From Candolleomyces eurysporus (taxonomy: Eukaryota > Basidiomycota > Agaricomycetes > Agaricales > Psathyrellaceae), in NCBI GenBank assembly GCA_027579435.1, contig JANBPK010000881.1, forward strand, positions 1 to 64,000: a stretch of 64,000 nt of DNA. The letters run 5' to 3'. The notes under the pieces are model-generated. The model saw nothing but the letters and a program-made list of their open reading frames with translations. It was not told the origin of the DNA and did not search any database. This document shows positions 1 to 11,647 of this stretch, one piece after another; the first letter of the stretch is position 1; each line of letters opens with the position of its first letter. Made by a program: the position numbers and the translations under genes.

Positions 1-1084
1 CGGAGGGAAAGTCTGAATGGTAAGCGGAGGCATTAGTCTTTGTTAAATATTTCATGGACAAGGTAAACACACCGTGATTAAGATAGTGAGCTATAGCCGA
101 GAACTCGTTAGTTGCGACAGTGGACGAACAAAGAGTATTCATTGCGCACCTGTAAAGACCTGTTCCAATGCATTAATTTCCTCGACGATGGCGAGAGTAT
201 GAATTACGAAGACCCACCATACAGCAGTAGACATGGCTTCAGGTTGATCGAATCTTCGGACTAGATAGTAGTAGCTACATGTACCGGGTTGTCGGATCAA
301 CTCGTTGAACGAAGGAGAGAATCGAAGGTGGCATACACGTACCAGTAGTGCATCGAGAACACACTGTGGAGCGTGTCGAGTAGCCTATGCTTCAATTAGA
401 CACACGCACAAAAGGCTGACAAGCGGGCGTGTCATTCATACCACAGGATCCCCACCTGTTGAGCGATAAGGTCGGGATAAGCCCTTAAAACTACGGGATA
501 ACTTTAGACCACACACGCACCATACACTTGAACCACATGCGATCATTGGGGTACCGACGGAAGTACGTGACCGTTAAGAAACAAGTGACCCCATACAGTC
601 TGTGTCGTCGGATTGCCAGAGGAATGAGCGGATTGCAAGCAACGGAAACGAGCGCCGAGGGACACCCACATCGACGCCAAAAATACTCCTAACACGTTAG
701 ATCCGAAGGTAGTCGTGAGTGAGTCGGGATTGAAGTCCATAATGAGGATCCAGGGCTCGATCGCTCAGCACAATGGTACTCCGGCGGGAGAGAGGGTGGG
801 GCCGAAACGAAGCAGTTGAGGCGTAACTGGTGTGTGCATTAAGTAGGCAATGGGCGTCCTTCCGAGTTAATCGTGACCGGACTCGTGCTCTCCGAAGGCA
901 GGAACAGATGATTAGCATCGGCGTTTGACCGTTTCACTAGACCAAAAAAGGTGGTAAGGCGCCCGAGATGAATGAAGAGGAGAGAAAGCCGTTGATGGGA
1001 CCACTGCAGGCGCGTTGCGCGCACTGAGGACAGTAGAGGCCCGGAAAATACGCGGATTAGTGGCCGAATATTCATTGGTCAGAG

Positions 1085-1210
1085 GCCTGGAATTTCCGGC
1101 ACCCAGGCATGGAAATCGTGTCCCAAAGGCCCTGAAATTTCAGGCTCAAAGTGCCGGAAAAAATGTCCCTTTCCGGCACTTGGGTGTGGAATTTCCGGCT
1201 CAACGGTAGG
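1085..1210. repeat. Short GCCGGAAA-type repeat cluster, left block
   Basis: The motif TTTCCGGCAC or its reverse complement GTGCCGGAAA occurs several times within about 120 bases, each time next to related words such as GGAATTTCC and CACTTGGGTG. The copies lie in both orientations and are imperfect. A matching block lies at 1790-1955. I do not recognise the element. It looks like a family of very short interspersed or hairpin-forming repeats and not a coding region. Confidence 0.55.
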
Positions 1211-1365
1211 GAAAAATACCGCCTTGTCAAAATATCAAGTGAAGGGGAATGATATAGGGCGCCACTGCGAGTCGACATAGGCATTACAGTCAGGGTCTAT
1301 TGAACAGCAGACTACGAAAGGCATACACTAAAGTATTTAGAAATAGGAATAGTTGGGGATCTGAC

Positions 1366-1427
1366 AGAATCGAACCGAGAACCTCTTCGAAGTGTAACAG
1401 TACTCTAACCGCTGAGCCACTTGGAGC
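1366..1427 (-). other. tRNA-like sequence with A and B boxes, probable SINE head or tRNA pseudogene
   Basis: Read on the minus strand, this stretch holds a tRNA-type D arm (GCTCAGCGGTTAGAGT) matching the RNA polymerase III A box, and about 30 bases on a T-loop-like GGTTCGATTC matching the B box. The D stem pairs, but the anticodon stem does not form and the acceptor ends do not pair. It is therefore not a working tRNA gene. A tRNA-derived SINE head or a decayed tRNA fits better. A perfect hairpin follows about 70 bases away at 1496-1516, and GCCGGAAA repeats flank the locus on both sides. Confidence 0.45.
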
Positions 1428-1495
1428 ATTTTGGGAGCGCCAACTGTAAAAATATTGATAGGGTGTGAGTGAGCGCCTCTTCCATTGCCGGCCAT

Positions 1496-1516
1496 GCCAG
1501 CCGTCGGACGGCTGGC
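1496..1516. repeat. Perfect 10-bp inverted repeat, 1-nt spacer
   Basis: GCCAGCCGTC is followed after one base by its exact reverse complement GACGGCTGGC. It lies beside the tRNA-like element and may be part of the same small mobile element. Confidence 0.6.
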
Positions 1517-1789
1517 GAGGCAGATACCTTGGCCATGTAGTTACCTGGGCCACATTTGTAGCGCAGTCAGCCAGATTCAATCGCCATATTTACCTCTCTC
1601 GTACTGAATTCCGTCCTCACCAGCCTCAATTTCGTGTCAGTCTTAGGGTGAAGGTATACGGGACCAACACCGGTCGCTTTTCATGTCATATGCATCGAGC
1701 TGCCGATTTTTACTTGATTTGGGGACAGACTCGCATTCAATTCGCCAACGGCATCAATTCAAGCCTCAAATTACAAGGGACCAGAATTT

Positions 1790-1955
1790 CAGCACCCATG
1801 TATTTTACGCTACTTAGGTGCGTATTTTCAGCAACCCGAACCCAAGTGCCGGACTTTCTGGGGTGGCGGAAATTCAGGAGCCAAGATTTCCGGCACCTTG
1901 GGCCGGACATTTGGCCACTTCAGGCACTAGGTGCCGGAAAATCTGGCCCTTCACT
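1790..1955. repeat. Short GCCGGAAA-type repeat cluster, right block
   Basis: A second dense block of the words seen at 1085-1210 (GTGCCGGA, TTTCCGGCACC, GTGCCGGAAAAT). An open frame of about 200 codons on the plus strand runs through it, but its translation is only the translated repeat, so I do not call a gene. From 1960 to 2600 I see nothing further. Confidence 0.55.
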
Positions 1956-2604
1956 ATCCGTAGTGCGCGGTGATTTCAGCACCGCAATCCGTGAACTCTG
2001 GACAGGTTCTAATGGCTACTGTCAGAGAGCCACCTTACTCCATTCAAGCACTTATCCATACCATTTTGGAAGGGTCTGAAGAACTGAAGGTATGAGATGC
2101 GAGTCGGCATATGGTCGTCGGCCATCTTGAGGCAGAACATACCATTGGAATATGAATCCGTGGTTCAATGTCAAAAGCTTGTTAGTGACATCTACCAGAG
2201 CCGGCAGGGTCATAGCACTTCTCCCTTATCTCGCGAAGCGCCAAGCATGACGAAAGTGCACCCACCCGTGCATCCACAACCCTCATATATGCAAGATGAT
2301 CAGTTGCAAACGGCTCCGCACTGGAGCCATCCCTCTGCAGCTCGAAAAGCCCCTGTATTTCCGCGAAATTACTAATGATACAAGTGTTCGAGATCCTTGT
2401 CACAGACTGAGTTTGATCGTTTGAGCTACATATGCGCGGGGTTGGAAAAAAACACCATCAAAGGATCGAATGATTACAACCATGCGGTCTCGACACGTAC
2501 AATAAATAAAACATTAGCCCAATGCCCTGAAGGTGAAGAAATGCATTGAACGTTCGTAGGAAGCGGGAAGCATTCCTCAGCTTGGCGTTCATGTTCATGA
2601 CACA

Positions 2605-4697
2605 TCACATTTTCTCCAGTTCAATCTTCTCCGTATTCTGAACAGTGCTCTCCGTGATACCCGTCTGTAGAAATGACGTCAGCGTGTGGAGGTGAGGTGA
2701 GGAGTGGCTCACTTACCCCTACTGCACTATCTGAAGAAATATGCGTACTCGTTTCCTGCCGGATTCGTATCATTCCTTGGATATCGATTGGAGCTTCCTG
2801 GGGAATCGAAACGCACGGTGAGGGGTCACGAAAGGGAAGACTGGTAGGGAGACTTACGGAATCGGCGGTGGTGCGGCGGAACACAATTTTGCCAGATTTA
2901 GGACGAGAGTCTCTCGAATCGAAGGCCGCTATTTCGTATACGCTTTCATCGAGCTTATGCCGAGGTTTTCTTGAATTGAGCCTACAAGACAAGGAAGATC
3001 AGTTTCAACGACAGGAAATGAAACGGGTCAGGTACGAACACAGCGAGGACGGAGTTTACGTATACTGGGTCTGACATGAGCGATTGTTTTATGAAAGGGA
3101 AGAAGCCAACGGAACGCACGCTTTCCGAGCAGGTAATGAAGGCCAACGTAAACGAATCCCGTACCGATGAAAACCAGCTGCAAGACTTCGAGTTACATCA
3201 CCATCAAGGAACGACTGCGCACCCCGACATACCGACATCAGAGCCAAAAGGCAGAGCAAGCTGAGATGAATAGGGTCGTAAGAAATCTTGCTGGCGTGAT
3301 TGGAGAAGAGAATGTCACGAACGCAGTTAGCGACCCGGTATTGATTGAATAAATCATGAGAAGGTCAATCTTCGAGTCCGTGCTGACGACAGGGTAACCA
3401 TCAGACCGGAACTGGGTGGATGTAGAGTTGACATACCGAGCGTATCCTGTTCTTCGTTTGTGAAGGGTCCAGCAGAAGTACGAAGCTAAAAGGATATCCG
3501 CGACTACCGACGCTCCGCAGTACGCGCGTACCATCCACTGTTTGCAATTATGACTTTAGATGAAACACCCAGATGGAAGATAGGAAGAGGGAAACATACG
3601 TAGAACCGCCGGAATTCGGAAAGGAGGGGGTACCTCCATCTAAAAAAAAGTCCCAAACCGTCAGTGATATTCAATGCAAGAAAGTACAAACGTACGCTTG
3701 AGCGGCGAGGACTGTCATCGAAGGCGGAGCTCAGTCGGCATTTAGGGACGGGAAGGACAGCACGTACTCAATTGGAAGGCTGTTCAAATCAATGAGTGAT
3801 ATTCGAGATCGAAGTGCACGCAACTCACTGAAACGTGTAAGCATCAAGGCTCCCTTTACCGCCAACAAGTTGAGCATTTTGTAAAAGAGTACTGAATGGA
3901 AGGCTTACCATCCCGAGCAAAAAAGGGATATTCCGCACTCCAACTTGAGAATCGAGGGTTAGGAAAGCTATGAGGGCAACTTTCAGTCTCGTACTCACTG
4001 ATCCACAGTCTTGAAACGTAAAAGCTGAGGAGAAGTCAGGCGCTAAAGCGTGATGCAGGAGTTGAAGAACGCACGCATTAGAGAGGAGGGGAGGCCCAGC
4101 AACGTTCAATATCGCCAGCTAGCACCCATTTTTAGCTTGACGGACATTTCCAGAGAGAGAACACATACTCTGAACGACCTGCAAAGATGTGAAGACGGGT
4201 TCGTTGAGCGATCGGGAAGGCTACTTACCAATTGCTGAACCGAAGGGCCTCGGGATCGTTGAAATGCGTCACAAGATATACGTAACTGAGAGCAGAATTA
4301 ATTGCTGTGCTTAGCGACGGGTAGCACAAGTCCGAACCTCGCGTGCATGGCCAAAATGGTCTGCAGTGTATCAAACAGCCTGCATGCGTAATCAGCGGGG
4401 CATGTTTACTAGGAGCCTTTGCAACGCACCATAGAGAGAAGACCTCGAGGAACCTAAGTAACTAGTGCAATCGTTGAATATTGAAGACATACCAGCGCTT
4501 TCAGACCGATTCTGTCGACTGTGTACTGTCTGAAGTAGCGGTATGTTTGGTAAACCGTGAATCCGTAAAGTCTGCCGGGTTCTGTCAGGTAACGTTGATA
4601 GCGATATAGTGATTACCTACATCGATGAAAAGAAGGTCCCCAGAAGTGTGGCCCCGAACGAGGTGGTCAAAGAGTGAGCAACTTCTGACGATGCCAT
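2605..4697 (-). CDS. DUF6534-type seven-transmembrane fungal protein (many exons, two microexons)
   Basis: A multi-exon membrane protein of the basidiomycete DUF6534 family, which has no known biochemical role. Start ATG is at 4695-4697 and stop TGA at 2605-2607. Recognisable pieces in order are the GATLLGTFFSSI first helix, LYGFTVYQTYRYF, LFDTLQTILAMHASY, YLVTHFNDPEALRFSNW, WSFR-LAILNV, FYVSRLWI, ASVVADILLASYFCWTLHKR with RTGYAR, IDLLMIYSINTGSLTAF, and PVYVNSVLAVLNSR before a charged cytoplasmic tail. Supported exons include 4621-4697, 4493-4571, 4430-4443 (14 nt), 4338-4379, 4229-4285, 4169-4178 (10 nt), 4075-4118, 3999-4024 and 3909-3943. The exons between about 3500 and 3900 are uncertain. 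All splice sites in the listed set keep the frame. The frame continues through to the tail, so I judge it intact. Confidence 0.8.
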
Positions 4698-6034
4698 GTT
4701 GAACCTCTGGCTATCGTTTGGCGGAGGGAACTAGTGGGGGAGGAAGCGGGGCCGGACTTCATGGCATTCCACCTTTTAAGTAATCCCATGCTGCGATGAC
4801 GATTTTGGTATTCCTCATTTGAATTCAAATGGGCGGTCCGATTATTGACCGTACAAGCGCATAAACGGAGTCCAGGCCGAAAATGCACTCAATCCGGTAA
4901 ATCAACAACGCCGCTGGCCAGCGCTGACTCGGGCACGTTGACGTCTGTCAGGGTCAATAAAACCGTGTCCTTGGCGGAGGAATGAGTGAGCACCAATTTC
5001 ACTTGCGTGGATAGTCCGTACAAGTTCCAGGAGCGTTAGTATTGGTTTGCGATGCAATCGGTTTACCAAGCCCAACGAAGGGAGGTGGACCGGCGAAAGA
5101 ACCCAGCATTTGATCATCAGCACACCGTCTGTCTCGAAATGGCGCGCATCAGGTGGGCTTAAGACCCGATATGTGCCCTCGAGGAAGTGGCAAGACACAC
5201 TGGATAAGGTAGCAATGAAACGAGATCAAGATAGGCGCTGACAGATCGATCGACAAACCAATTCAATATTGGCCACAGGGTTGTCCCTAGTGAGCAGAGT
5301 CCTGGCTATGGCATTGTCATGCACTCTCCTTGCCGAAGCACGGTCGGGGGACGTCGACGGGATAGCTTGAACGGATCCATGGACAGTGGAAGGAAGCTGT
5401 CAGAAGGGAATCCCAGGAAGCAATTCTTTTCTCATCCCTCATTGCTCGATTAAGCAACACCAGAGATATGGCTTGACGGGCCCAGAAAATGCCATAAGAT
5501 TCTGGAGGTCACCGCGTCAGAGCCCCGGAGCGCAATCATGATGAACTTACAGCACATACCTCCTTGTTCCTGACATCTTGGGTGCGACTGCCTGTTAGAC
5601 AGTTTCATGAGGGGACGCCTCGAGTGCCAGCGCGTCAAGCAGGCGTTTCTCAGGAGCCGTCATAAATCCGTCAAAAGGGTGGTGGCGCTTGGAGGCATTC
5701 CATGGAATCGTTATCTGCATTTTCATCGACTGGAGTAGATCGAGGGCTGTTTTTGAGGTGATATTCAGGTGCGGGATGGAAACGGGAATTCAGAGCACAT
5801 TGCAGAAGGTTTGCTTGTGTTTATTCTCCAGGAGCTCGGCATAGTCGGCACAGCTCTTCGCCTCGCTCGCTGCCCTTGAAGTCTCGTTCACGTTCCAAAG
5901 CTACAAGCGACTCTGACCGGGCCTGCTTGATTGAAAGAGCGGAAGAATAAATATCGGACTCGAGAGAATGTACTCGACTAGTGAACTGAGTCTTGTCTCA
6001 ACTGAGGAATTTAAAGCTCGGACAGATATAACCC
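4698..6034. other. No gene seen
   Basis: Only short open frames without recognisable protein features. Nothing in the region resembles the neighbouring families, and I found no repeats or RNA signals I could support. Confidence 0.5.
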
Positions 6035-7235
6035 GTGGCGGTAGTACCAATCCCCAAGGTGGACAAGAGTCCCATTCCAAACCTTCCAAGCCATGGGCAC
6101 CCCGGTCTCGAGTCTTCAAATGTTGCTAGGTGCTTCAGACTGCCTCGTGTATCGTATAGGGCTAAATTGGGGCAACCTATCACGGGCACAAGAAAGAAGA
6201 GAAGAGAAGACGAGCGGGCCTTCGTGATCCGACGTTCATGGTTCAACTCAATTCGTGAAGCTTCGAAAGGCCCGTCCTTTCGCTCAGCCTCGAAGATTAC
6301 ATTGTAACCATCACTACGAGGGGAAATGACACGGAGGACGCCTATTAGTGGTTTGCGTGGGCAACGACGAGATGTGTCCATCACGAAGACCAGGACTTCA
6401 CTTCTCTACCGTCAAGCCGATCTGCCAGTACCACCCATTGATATATCATATTTCCAAAACATAGCGACGGGGATGGAGCGATGGAGAAAGTGGGCACCGC
6501 CAGTCAAAATTCCGATGAGCGGCTCGATACACCACCGAACTCGACGAAAAAAACGTGGGACGAGGACTCCGGAGAAACCTGGATAAATGAGAAGCTTTGA
6601 AGAAGCTTATCTCAATCTCAGAGCTTCTACTTCTGAGGTCTTCTCACCTATTAGTGAGTTAGACTTCGTTTGCCCATGTGGGCGCCAATAGTACTACTTC
6701 TAGAGGATCTTGAGAGCTGCAAAAGAGCCATCGTCCCTCCAGAGCGGATAAAACAAATGCCTCGCAAAATTTTATATCAGCGACGAAGCTAGCATAATCG
6801 AAATTACCGCAGTGATCGTGATCGTTAACGCAGATAGTTAACCGGCAATTCTAGCTTCTTCTTTGGCCCACATACCCAAACTACGAGACGTACAAAACAT
6901 TGTTCTAGATAAATTTCTAGCGCATGCATAGGTGTCTGCGTCCAAATAGGCCAGATAGTGCTTGGCCAATAGACCTGGAACGCCGCCCCATACCCATTCG
7001 TATTAAAATTACGCGCCTCCTTCTGATGGTCTGGTCGCCGCCTTCAAACACTTCTCGCTAGATCACCCCGTAAATCCAAAGAGGATGTTACGAAAGATAT
7101 CGATGCGTTTGACTGTTCCACCACATAGGAAAGTTTCCGCTTAGTACATCCGCCACCAGCATTTTCATCATTCCACCAAATTCTCGGCCGCTCCAAAGTG
7201 CAAAGAACTGTTTGTTCAGAAACGGTCTTGATGTT
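6035..7235 (+). pseudogene. Possible decayed coding frame with in-frame TAA/TAG codons
   Basis: One plus-strand frame reads as protein-like sequence for about 1.2 kb. It includes two open stretches (6035-6307 and 6326-6586) and a continuation holding FVCPCGRQ, IPKLRDVQNIVLDKFLAHA and APPSDGLVAAFKHFSLDHP. It is interrupted by about ten stop codons, all TAA or TAG, which could derive from CAA or CAG by C-to-T change. I do not recognise the protein, and a chance frame with fewer stops than expected cannot be excluded. Confidence 0.28.
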
Positions 7236-8286
7236 GTGATTCAGCTCAAACTGGCACTTATGAATTTACATCTGCATCCCACCAATGTCAAGAAGCATAC
7301 GAATGTTTCGTAGTCGAGGTAAGTGAAATGGAATGTGCGAGCTCTTTTGGTATCCCAGCTCCGACTTGGGTGGGTCAGCATACCGAAGGGGGTAGTTGTT
7401 AGCTGCAAGCCACCTTTCCGAATAACCCAATCATGTTTGGATGCGTTCATCGCATCTTGGGGTAGCAAAAACCCAACGTAACGATCCGCCATATTGAGGG
7501 TCCGCGGTCATAGGGTCGGTGCTTTCGAGAGGAGGCAATACACAGCATTTCAATCCCAGAGAGATAAGAGAAAATGAGGTAATTTTCGTGATTCCCCCCA
7601 AATATCAAGATTTGGGTTATAATACATCGGCAGTCAACAAGTACATGATGCACAAAAAGCCCCTGTCCCGCAGTGCTTGAGGGAATCAATATTAAGGAAT
7701 CAGGGTCCAAGTAACATTCAGGTCCGACTCGAGGCACGCACTTCCGTCTTGCCACTTGCCAAGCGGGCGCTCGCTCAAGTTGTCAAGGTCTATGGCTAAT
7801 TCCGGAAGATCACGTTGCACAAACACCGCGAGGCGCCTATTAAGAGGGCCGGAAGAATTAATAGATAGGTGTGTCAGATTGCGTGGTGGCCGGACAACCA
7901 TTCCGGGAACCCCATACAGAGCGCTAGGATGGATCTGCTAGACAAGAGCTCCAAAGAATCGTCGAGTAAACAGTAAACATTGGACTCAGAAAGCTTGTTT
8001 GAGTTACTTCCCCTCCTATTATAGGTCCGAGGACGCAACCAAAAGCGCTGAAGACGGCGTGGTTCTGGTGCTGGAGGGCATGGAGAACCTCAGATTCTGC
8101 ATTGCTGGTGAGATAGAGGAGGTACGGAGCCCCTCACACCAGAAAGATCGTCAGACTAGACAAACCGCGAGGCAAAATAGGAAGTAGAGGTCTTTGCGAG
8201 AGACGGTGGCCTTTGACGTACTAACCAAGGAAAGACTCGGGACTAACTTGAAGCGGACGATCCCGAAAACGTAACAGCATGCTGAC
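7236..8286 (-). other. Non-coding or degraded stretch with weak minus-strand frames
   Basis: Two adjoining minus-strand frames (7692-7901 and 7241-7492) have a leucine-rich, F-box-like flavour (for example NLTHLSINSSGPLNRRLAVF). They cannot be joined into a gene with plausible splice sites, and no start or F-box motif is visible. They may be relics of an F-box gene. Confidence 0.2.
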
Positions 8287-8299
8287 ATCTTATCTTATC
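8287..8299 (-). promoter_or_regulatory. Double GATA site (GATAAGATAAGAT)
   Basis: Exact 13-base match, on the minus strand, to the double GATA element found upstream of both SET genes at 51519 and 54482 and again at 63841. GATAAG is the core bound by fungal GATA zinc-finger factors. No intact gene follows it here. Confidence 0.35.
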
Positions 8300-8480
8300 T
8301 CGTTCCTCTCCATCTTATCAACAACTCTGTTTGGGTTTCATGGTTTCGTCCGCACTCCCTGGCTCTCACTGGACGCTAAAGCCGCAAAGGGCCCATCTAA
8401 TGCCTAACCCAAGTAACGAGTACAGGTTCATTGATAGTATACACAAACTAGGACTTGAGAACAATGAATTTAGAGCCAAA

Positions 8481-9005
8481 TTACTCCACGTCGAACCCGA
8501 GCGTGCCCCAAGATAGGGCAAAGCTGTTCGATTCTAGCCGAAGAAGGATTTCGAACCTGTCCAACATCAAGCCCTTCTCTCTCCACGGTCGGGATACCGT
8601 CAAAGACAGTTTTTCTGCCATGGATAGAAGCCCTACAATGTTTTGTGCATCGACAGAGTGCCTGATGGACCTGCGTGGATCAAGATCGGCGAGATGGTCG
8701 CCCATTCCCTACAAGTCCAGAAGCAGTAGGGTAAAGAAGGGAGACATTGGCAGGCCGTCTCTCTGGATGATCAGAGGAAGCTGGAGGTGATGGCTGCATG
8801 CTACCGCGAACGAGGACGTCGACTTTGCACAGCCGAGATTGTTCGAGTTTGGGGGCTGGTAATAAAATCCCGAGTTCAAAATTGCAAAATAACACAATAC
8901 TTGAAACCTGGAGACTTCGCATGGTGGAGGTTGAAGTGGGTCAGGCCATGGTTGGCCGATTGCTGCTTTATCAAGTCGCAATCGACACCCCACGAAACAG
9001 GTGAT
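8481..9005 (-). pseudogene. Relic of the C-terminal domain of a nucleotidyltransferase-fold gene
   Basis: The minus strand carries pieces of the C-terminal NTase domain seen intact next door at 9807-11647, spread over three frames. KVDVLVRG is the third-carboxylate strand. A second piece covers the segment after it, and a third reads SVDAQNIVGLLS and VSRPWREKGLM down to ALSWGTLGFDVE and a stop at 8481. At least two frameshifts separate them, and nothing of the N-terminal domain is present. It is the downstream end of the tandem array. Confidence 0.75.
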
Positions 9006-9083
9006 AAACCGAGGACGTCAGTACCCTGATCGTCCCTTTTTTGTGTAAGGCTAATATCACTTACAAAATGTGAGACTCGGGAC

Positions 9084-9620
9084 TTACCCCAGGACCCTCA
9101 CTATTGACATATAATTAGCAGTCTGCGCTACTAAATATCGCACACTCGAATCCAAAATCCTCCAAAATCCTTCAAAATTGGAACGGCTCCCGAGACGATA
9201 TTCACCACTGCTGAATATTTGTCCCGTTTGGAAGCAGGATGAAGCATTTCTGGTGTCGTATTCCCAGGCTGAAGTCTTGGAGGCTGGCGCCAGCGAGTCC
9301 GGGTAGCAGGTGGCGTAAAAATCTAGCTGGTAGATTGTAAATAAATAACTGAAAGAAAGCTCGAGCTGATTGGGAGATGGATTAGTTGCGGTCAAAAAAT
9401 GCCCTGTAATGGAAGCAACGCTTTCAGCTTCTGCCACCCAAGGGGTTGTCTGAAGCTTACCAACGGTGGTTCGCCCCGGACGGAGCACGAAGAAAGAATA
9501 GTGGCACATTGTAGGCGCTCCACGTTGTGTTAGTTCCTGATTAACCCCCGAGAAGAATGGATAAATAGGCGTAGCGAAGTACAGAAAATTGTACGGTAGA
9601 CATGCTGGAAAGCACGGCAA
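9084..9620 (-). other. Unsupported open frame of 178 codons
   Basis: A single uninterrupted minus-strand frame lies between the NTase relic and the first full NTase gene. Its translation is aromatic- and serine-rich without a recognisable domain, signal peptide or repeat. It has no counterpart between the other array members. I see no splice or promoter evidence and regard it as probably chance or relic sequence. Confidence 0.2.
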
Positions 9621-9806
9621 GCAGGGGCAGAGAATAGAACTACACTAATCATCGACAAACCCCGACCAAAACAGAAATGTTATAGTACAAAGAGAGTAAG
9701 TAGGACGTGATTGTGTACCCTGAATCATGCAGTCTCATTTAGCAGCTCGGCTGATAAGAAGGGTAGTAGTAAGGTACAAACTACTGGGTGTGTCTTGCAT
9801 GGAGTT

Positions 9807-11647
9807 TCATTCTACATCGAGCCCGAGCGCGCTCCAAATTGGCTTCGTCGAAGGAAATATCCGACAAAACTTCTTTACCCTAGTTGACGAGGCAGCTTGA
9901 AACTCGTCCGACATTAGATACCTCTCCCTCCACGGTCGAGAAGCCGTCAAGGGTAAGTTCTCTGACAGGGACAGAAGTCCCGCAATGTCTTGTGCATCGA
10001 CGGCGTGTTTCTTGAAATTTTGTGGCTCGGAACTTTCGAGGTGATCACCCCAACCCTGCAGTTTTTGTAGCAATAAGGTTAGGAACGGAAGAAGCGGTAG
10101 GCCCTCCTTCCATGAGATATCTCTCGAGGTGAGACGGGGTAGGTGCATAGTACCGGGGAGATAAATGTCGACTTCGGACTTCCAGTTCTTTCGCAAAGCG
10201 ACCATAGGACCTCCGTAGACACCGAACGAAAAGGACAAAACATGATACGTGGCTCTCGGTGACCTTCCTGGCGTCAGTTTGAACATCCTCGGGCGTCTTT
10301 GAACTATCTGGTACTTGATCCACTCAGTGTCATGAGAAAATGAAGCAGGGGGTAGGACGAGGACATCGAGGTCCTTCAGATCACGGGAGTACGTCAGAAC
10401 CAGACAAACGCAAGTTCCAAAATGGAAAACCCACCTCAGGAGATCGAGCATTTCCATAGAGCTGGCACGCGGTGCTGCCGAAGATCGCGCACTCGAGGTC
10501 AAGCTCTTGCAGTACCTTGACGACGACTCTTGCGAGGAATTTCGCCATCGTAACCGCCGAGTTAACGTTCGCGACAGGTGCTGGTGCTGGGGGACCTGGA
10601 GTGAATATTAGACTTTGGTGATTATGATCGACAACAGACTGGTCCGGATCCTTAGGAGTTGCCCCTGAAGTCAGGGCACTGGCGGTGGTTGATATTCGGG
10701 TCACTTGAATGGGGTCGATGCGCTCAAGTGACCCGAATACCAATTGAACGGCGTTGGCTTGAGCGGGGTTAAAAAGTTTGGACGAGGATGGAGATTGGCG
10801 GTGCTCAATAAGAGGTTTTTGTACGGGTGGCTGGTCGCAATCCACCTGGGGAGTCTTTGATTTTTCTTCAACTGGGGCATTCACATCTGAGCCTCCATCT
10901 TCATCCTCGTCTGGTGTCTGTGGCAACGTCGACGGAGCAACTGCGAAGGTCAAAGGATCGATCCCACGGGAGATCCAGTCTGTCTTGGAGCCAGGCAGTT
11001 TTTCGATATGTCGCGCGATCTGGTACAAGATTTCTGGGGACTGCCACATAGGCGACAGCTGTTGCAATGGGGTGCGGTCACACGCAAGAAGGGTGTTGTG
11101 GATAAACTTTGCAACGACTCTATTCATTGGCTTTGCGACGGTGGGATAAGTGATCATCTGTTCCAGGAGGATAGCGTGAACCGGAAGGACCGGAGTCTTC
11201 GCAATGTAAACGACTTGGCTGAAATTTTCGAGTATGCTAGGAAAGGGACCACCCGATAGAACAAAGGACACCCGGCAAGATTTACCATTGGTTAGAGGAT
11301 CCGCCGAGTTATACTTGAGGTAATTCCCCGAACTTCTCGTGAAACGGTTACCGCCACGGGATACTACGGCGATACAGAGATTTTCGATAGAAAGTGCACC
11401 CTTGTGTTCAACCACCACTTTGAGTCCCTGAGGGATCGATACGTTGAGGAAGGCCTACACAACGGCGCGATGTTCGATTGAGGCTTACCTTCGGGTTCCC
11501 CATGTTCCGATGGAGCGCCAGCGCGGCTTTGTCAGTAAGGGCCGCTTGAATTCCTAGATCGCGAAGAATCCGGAAGATAGCTGCCTCAGCATTTCTTCGA
11601 AGCAGTTCTTTGACCTGCTGCTTGCTCAGAGAATTTCCGCCGTTCAT
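9807..11647 (-). CDS. Nucleotidyltransferase-fold protein, tandem copy 1
   Basis: Three exons (11489-11647, 10435-11427, 9807-10373), both introns in phase 0, 572 residues. Residues 1-53 and the start of exon 2 form a degenerate NTase-like domain. A Ser/Pro/acid-rich linker of about 110 residues follows, then a C-terminal NTase domain. That domain has a GS pair at 370-371 (GSTACQLYGN), DLD at 385-387 (DLDVLVLP) and a third Asp at about 453 (VDIYLPG), the GS...DxD...hDh pattern of active nucleotidyltransferases. The second intron falls between GS and DxD. The substrate is unknown. Similar fungal proteins are usually annotated only as hypothetical or NTase-like. The downstream relic and two upstream copies are all in the same orientation. 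Confidence 0.85.

Noticed and set aside
1366..1427. Functional tRNA gene
   Set aside because: The anticodon and acceptor stems do not pair, although the A and B boxes are present.
1465..2079. Plus-strand frame of 204 codons
   Set aside because: Runs through the tRNA-like flank and the GCCGGAAA repeats. The translation is repeat-derived with no domain.
3968..3998. A 31-nt intron in the DUF6534 gene
   Set aside because: Too short. A 55-nt intron ending at the AG before position 3943 gives a better family match (RLWIIGVRNIPF).
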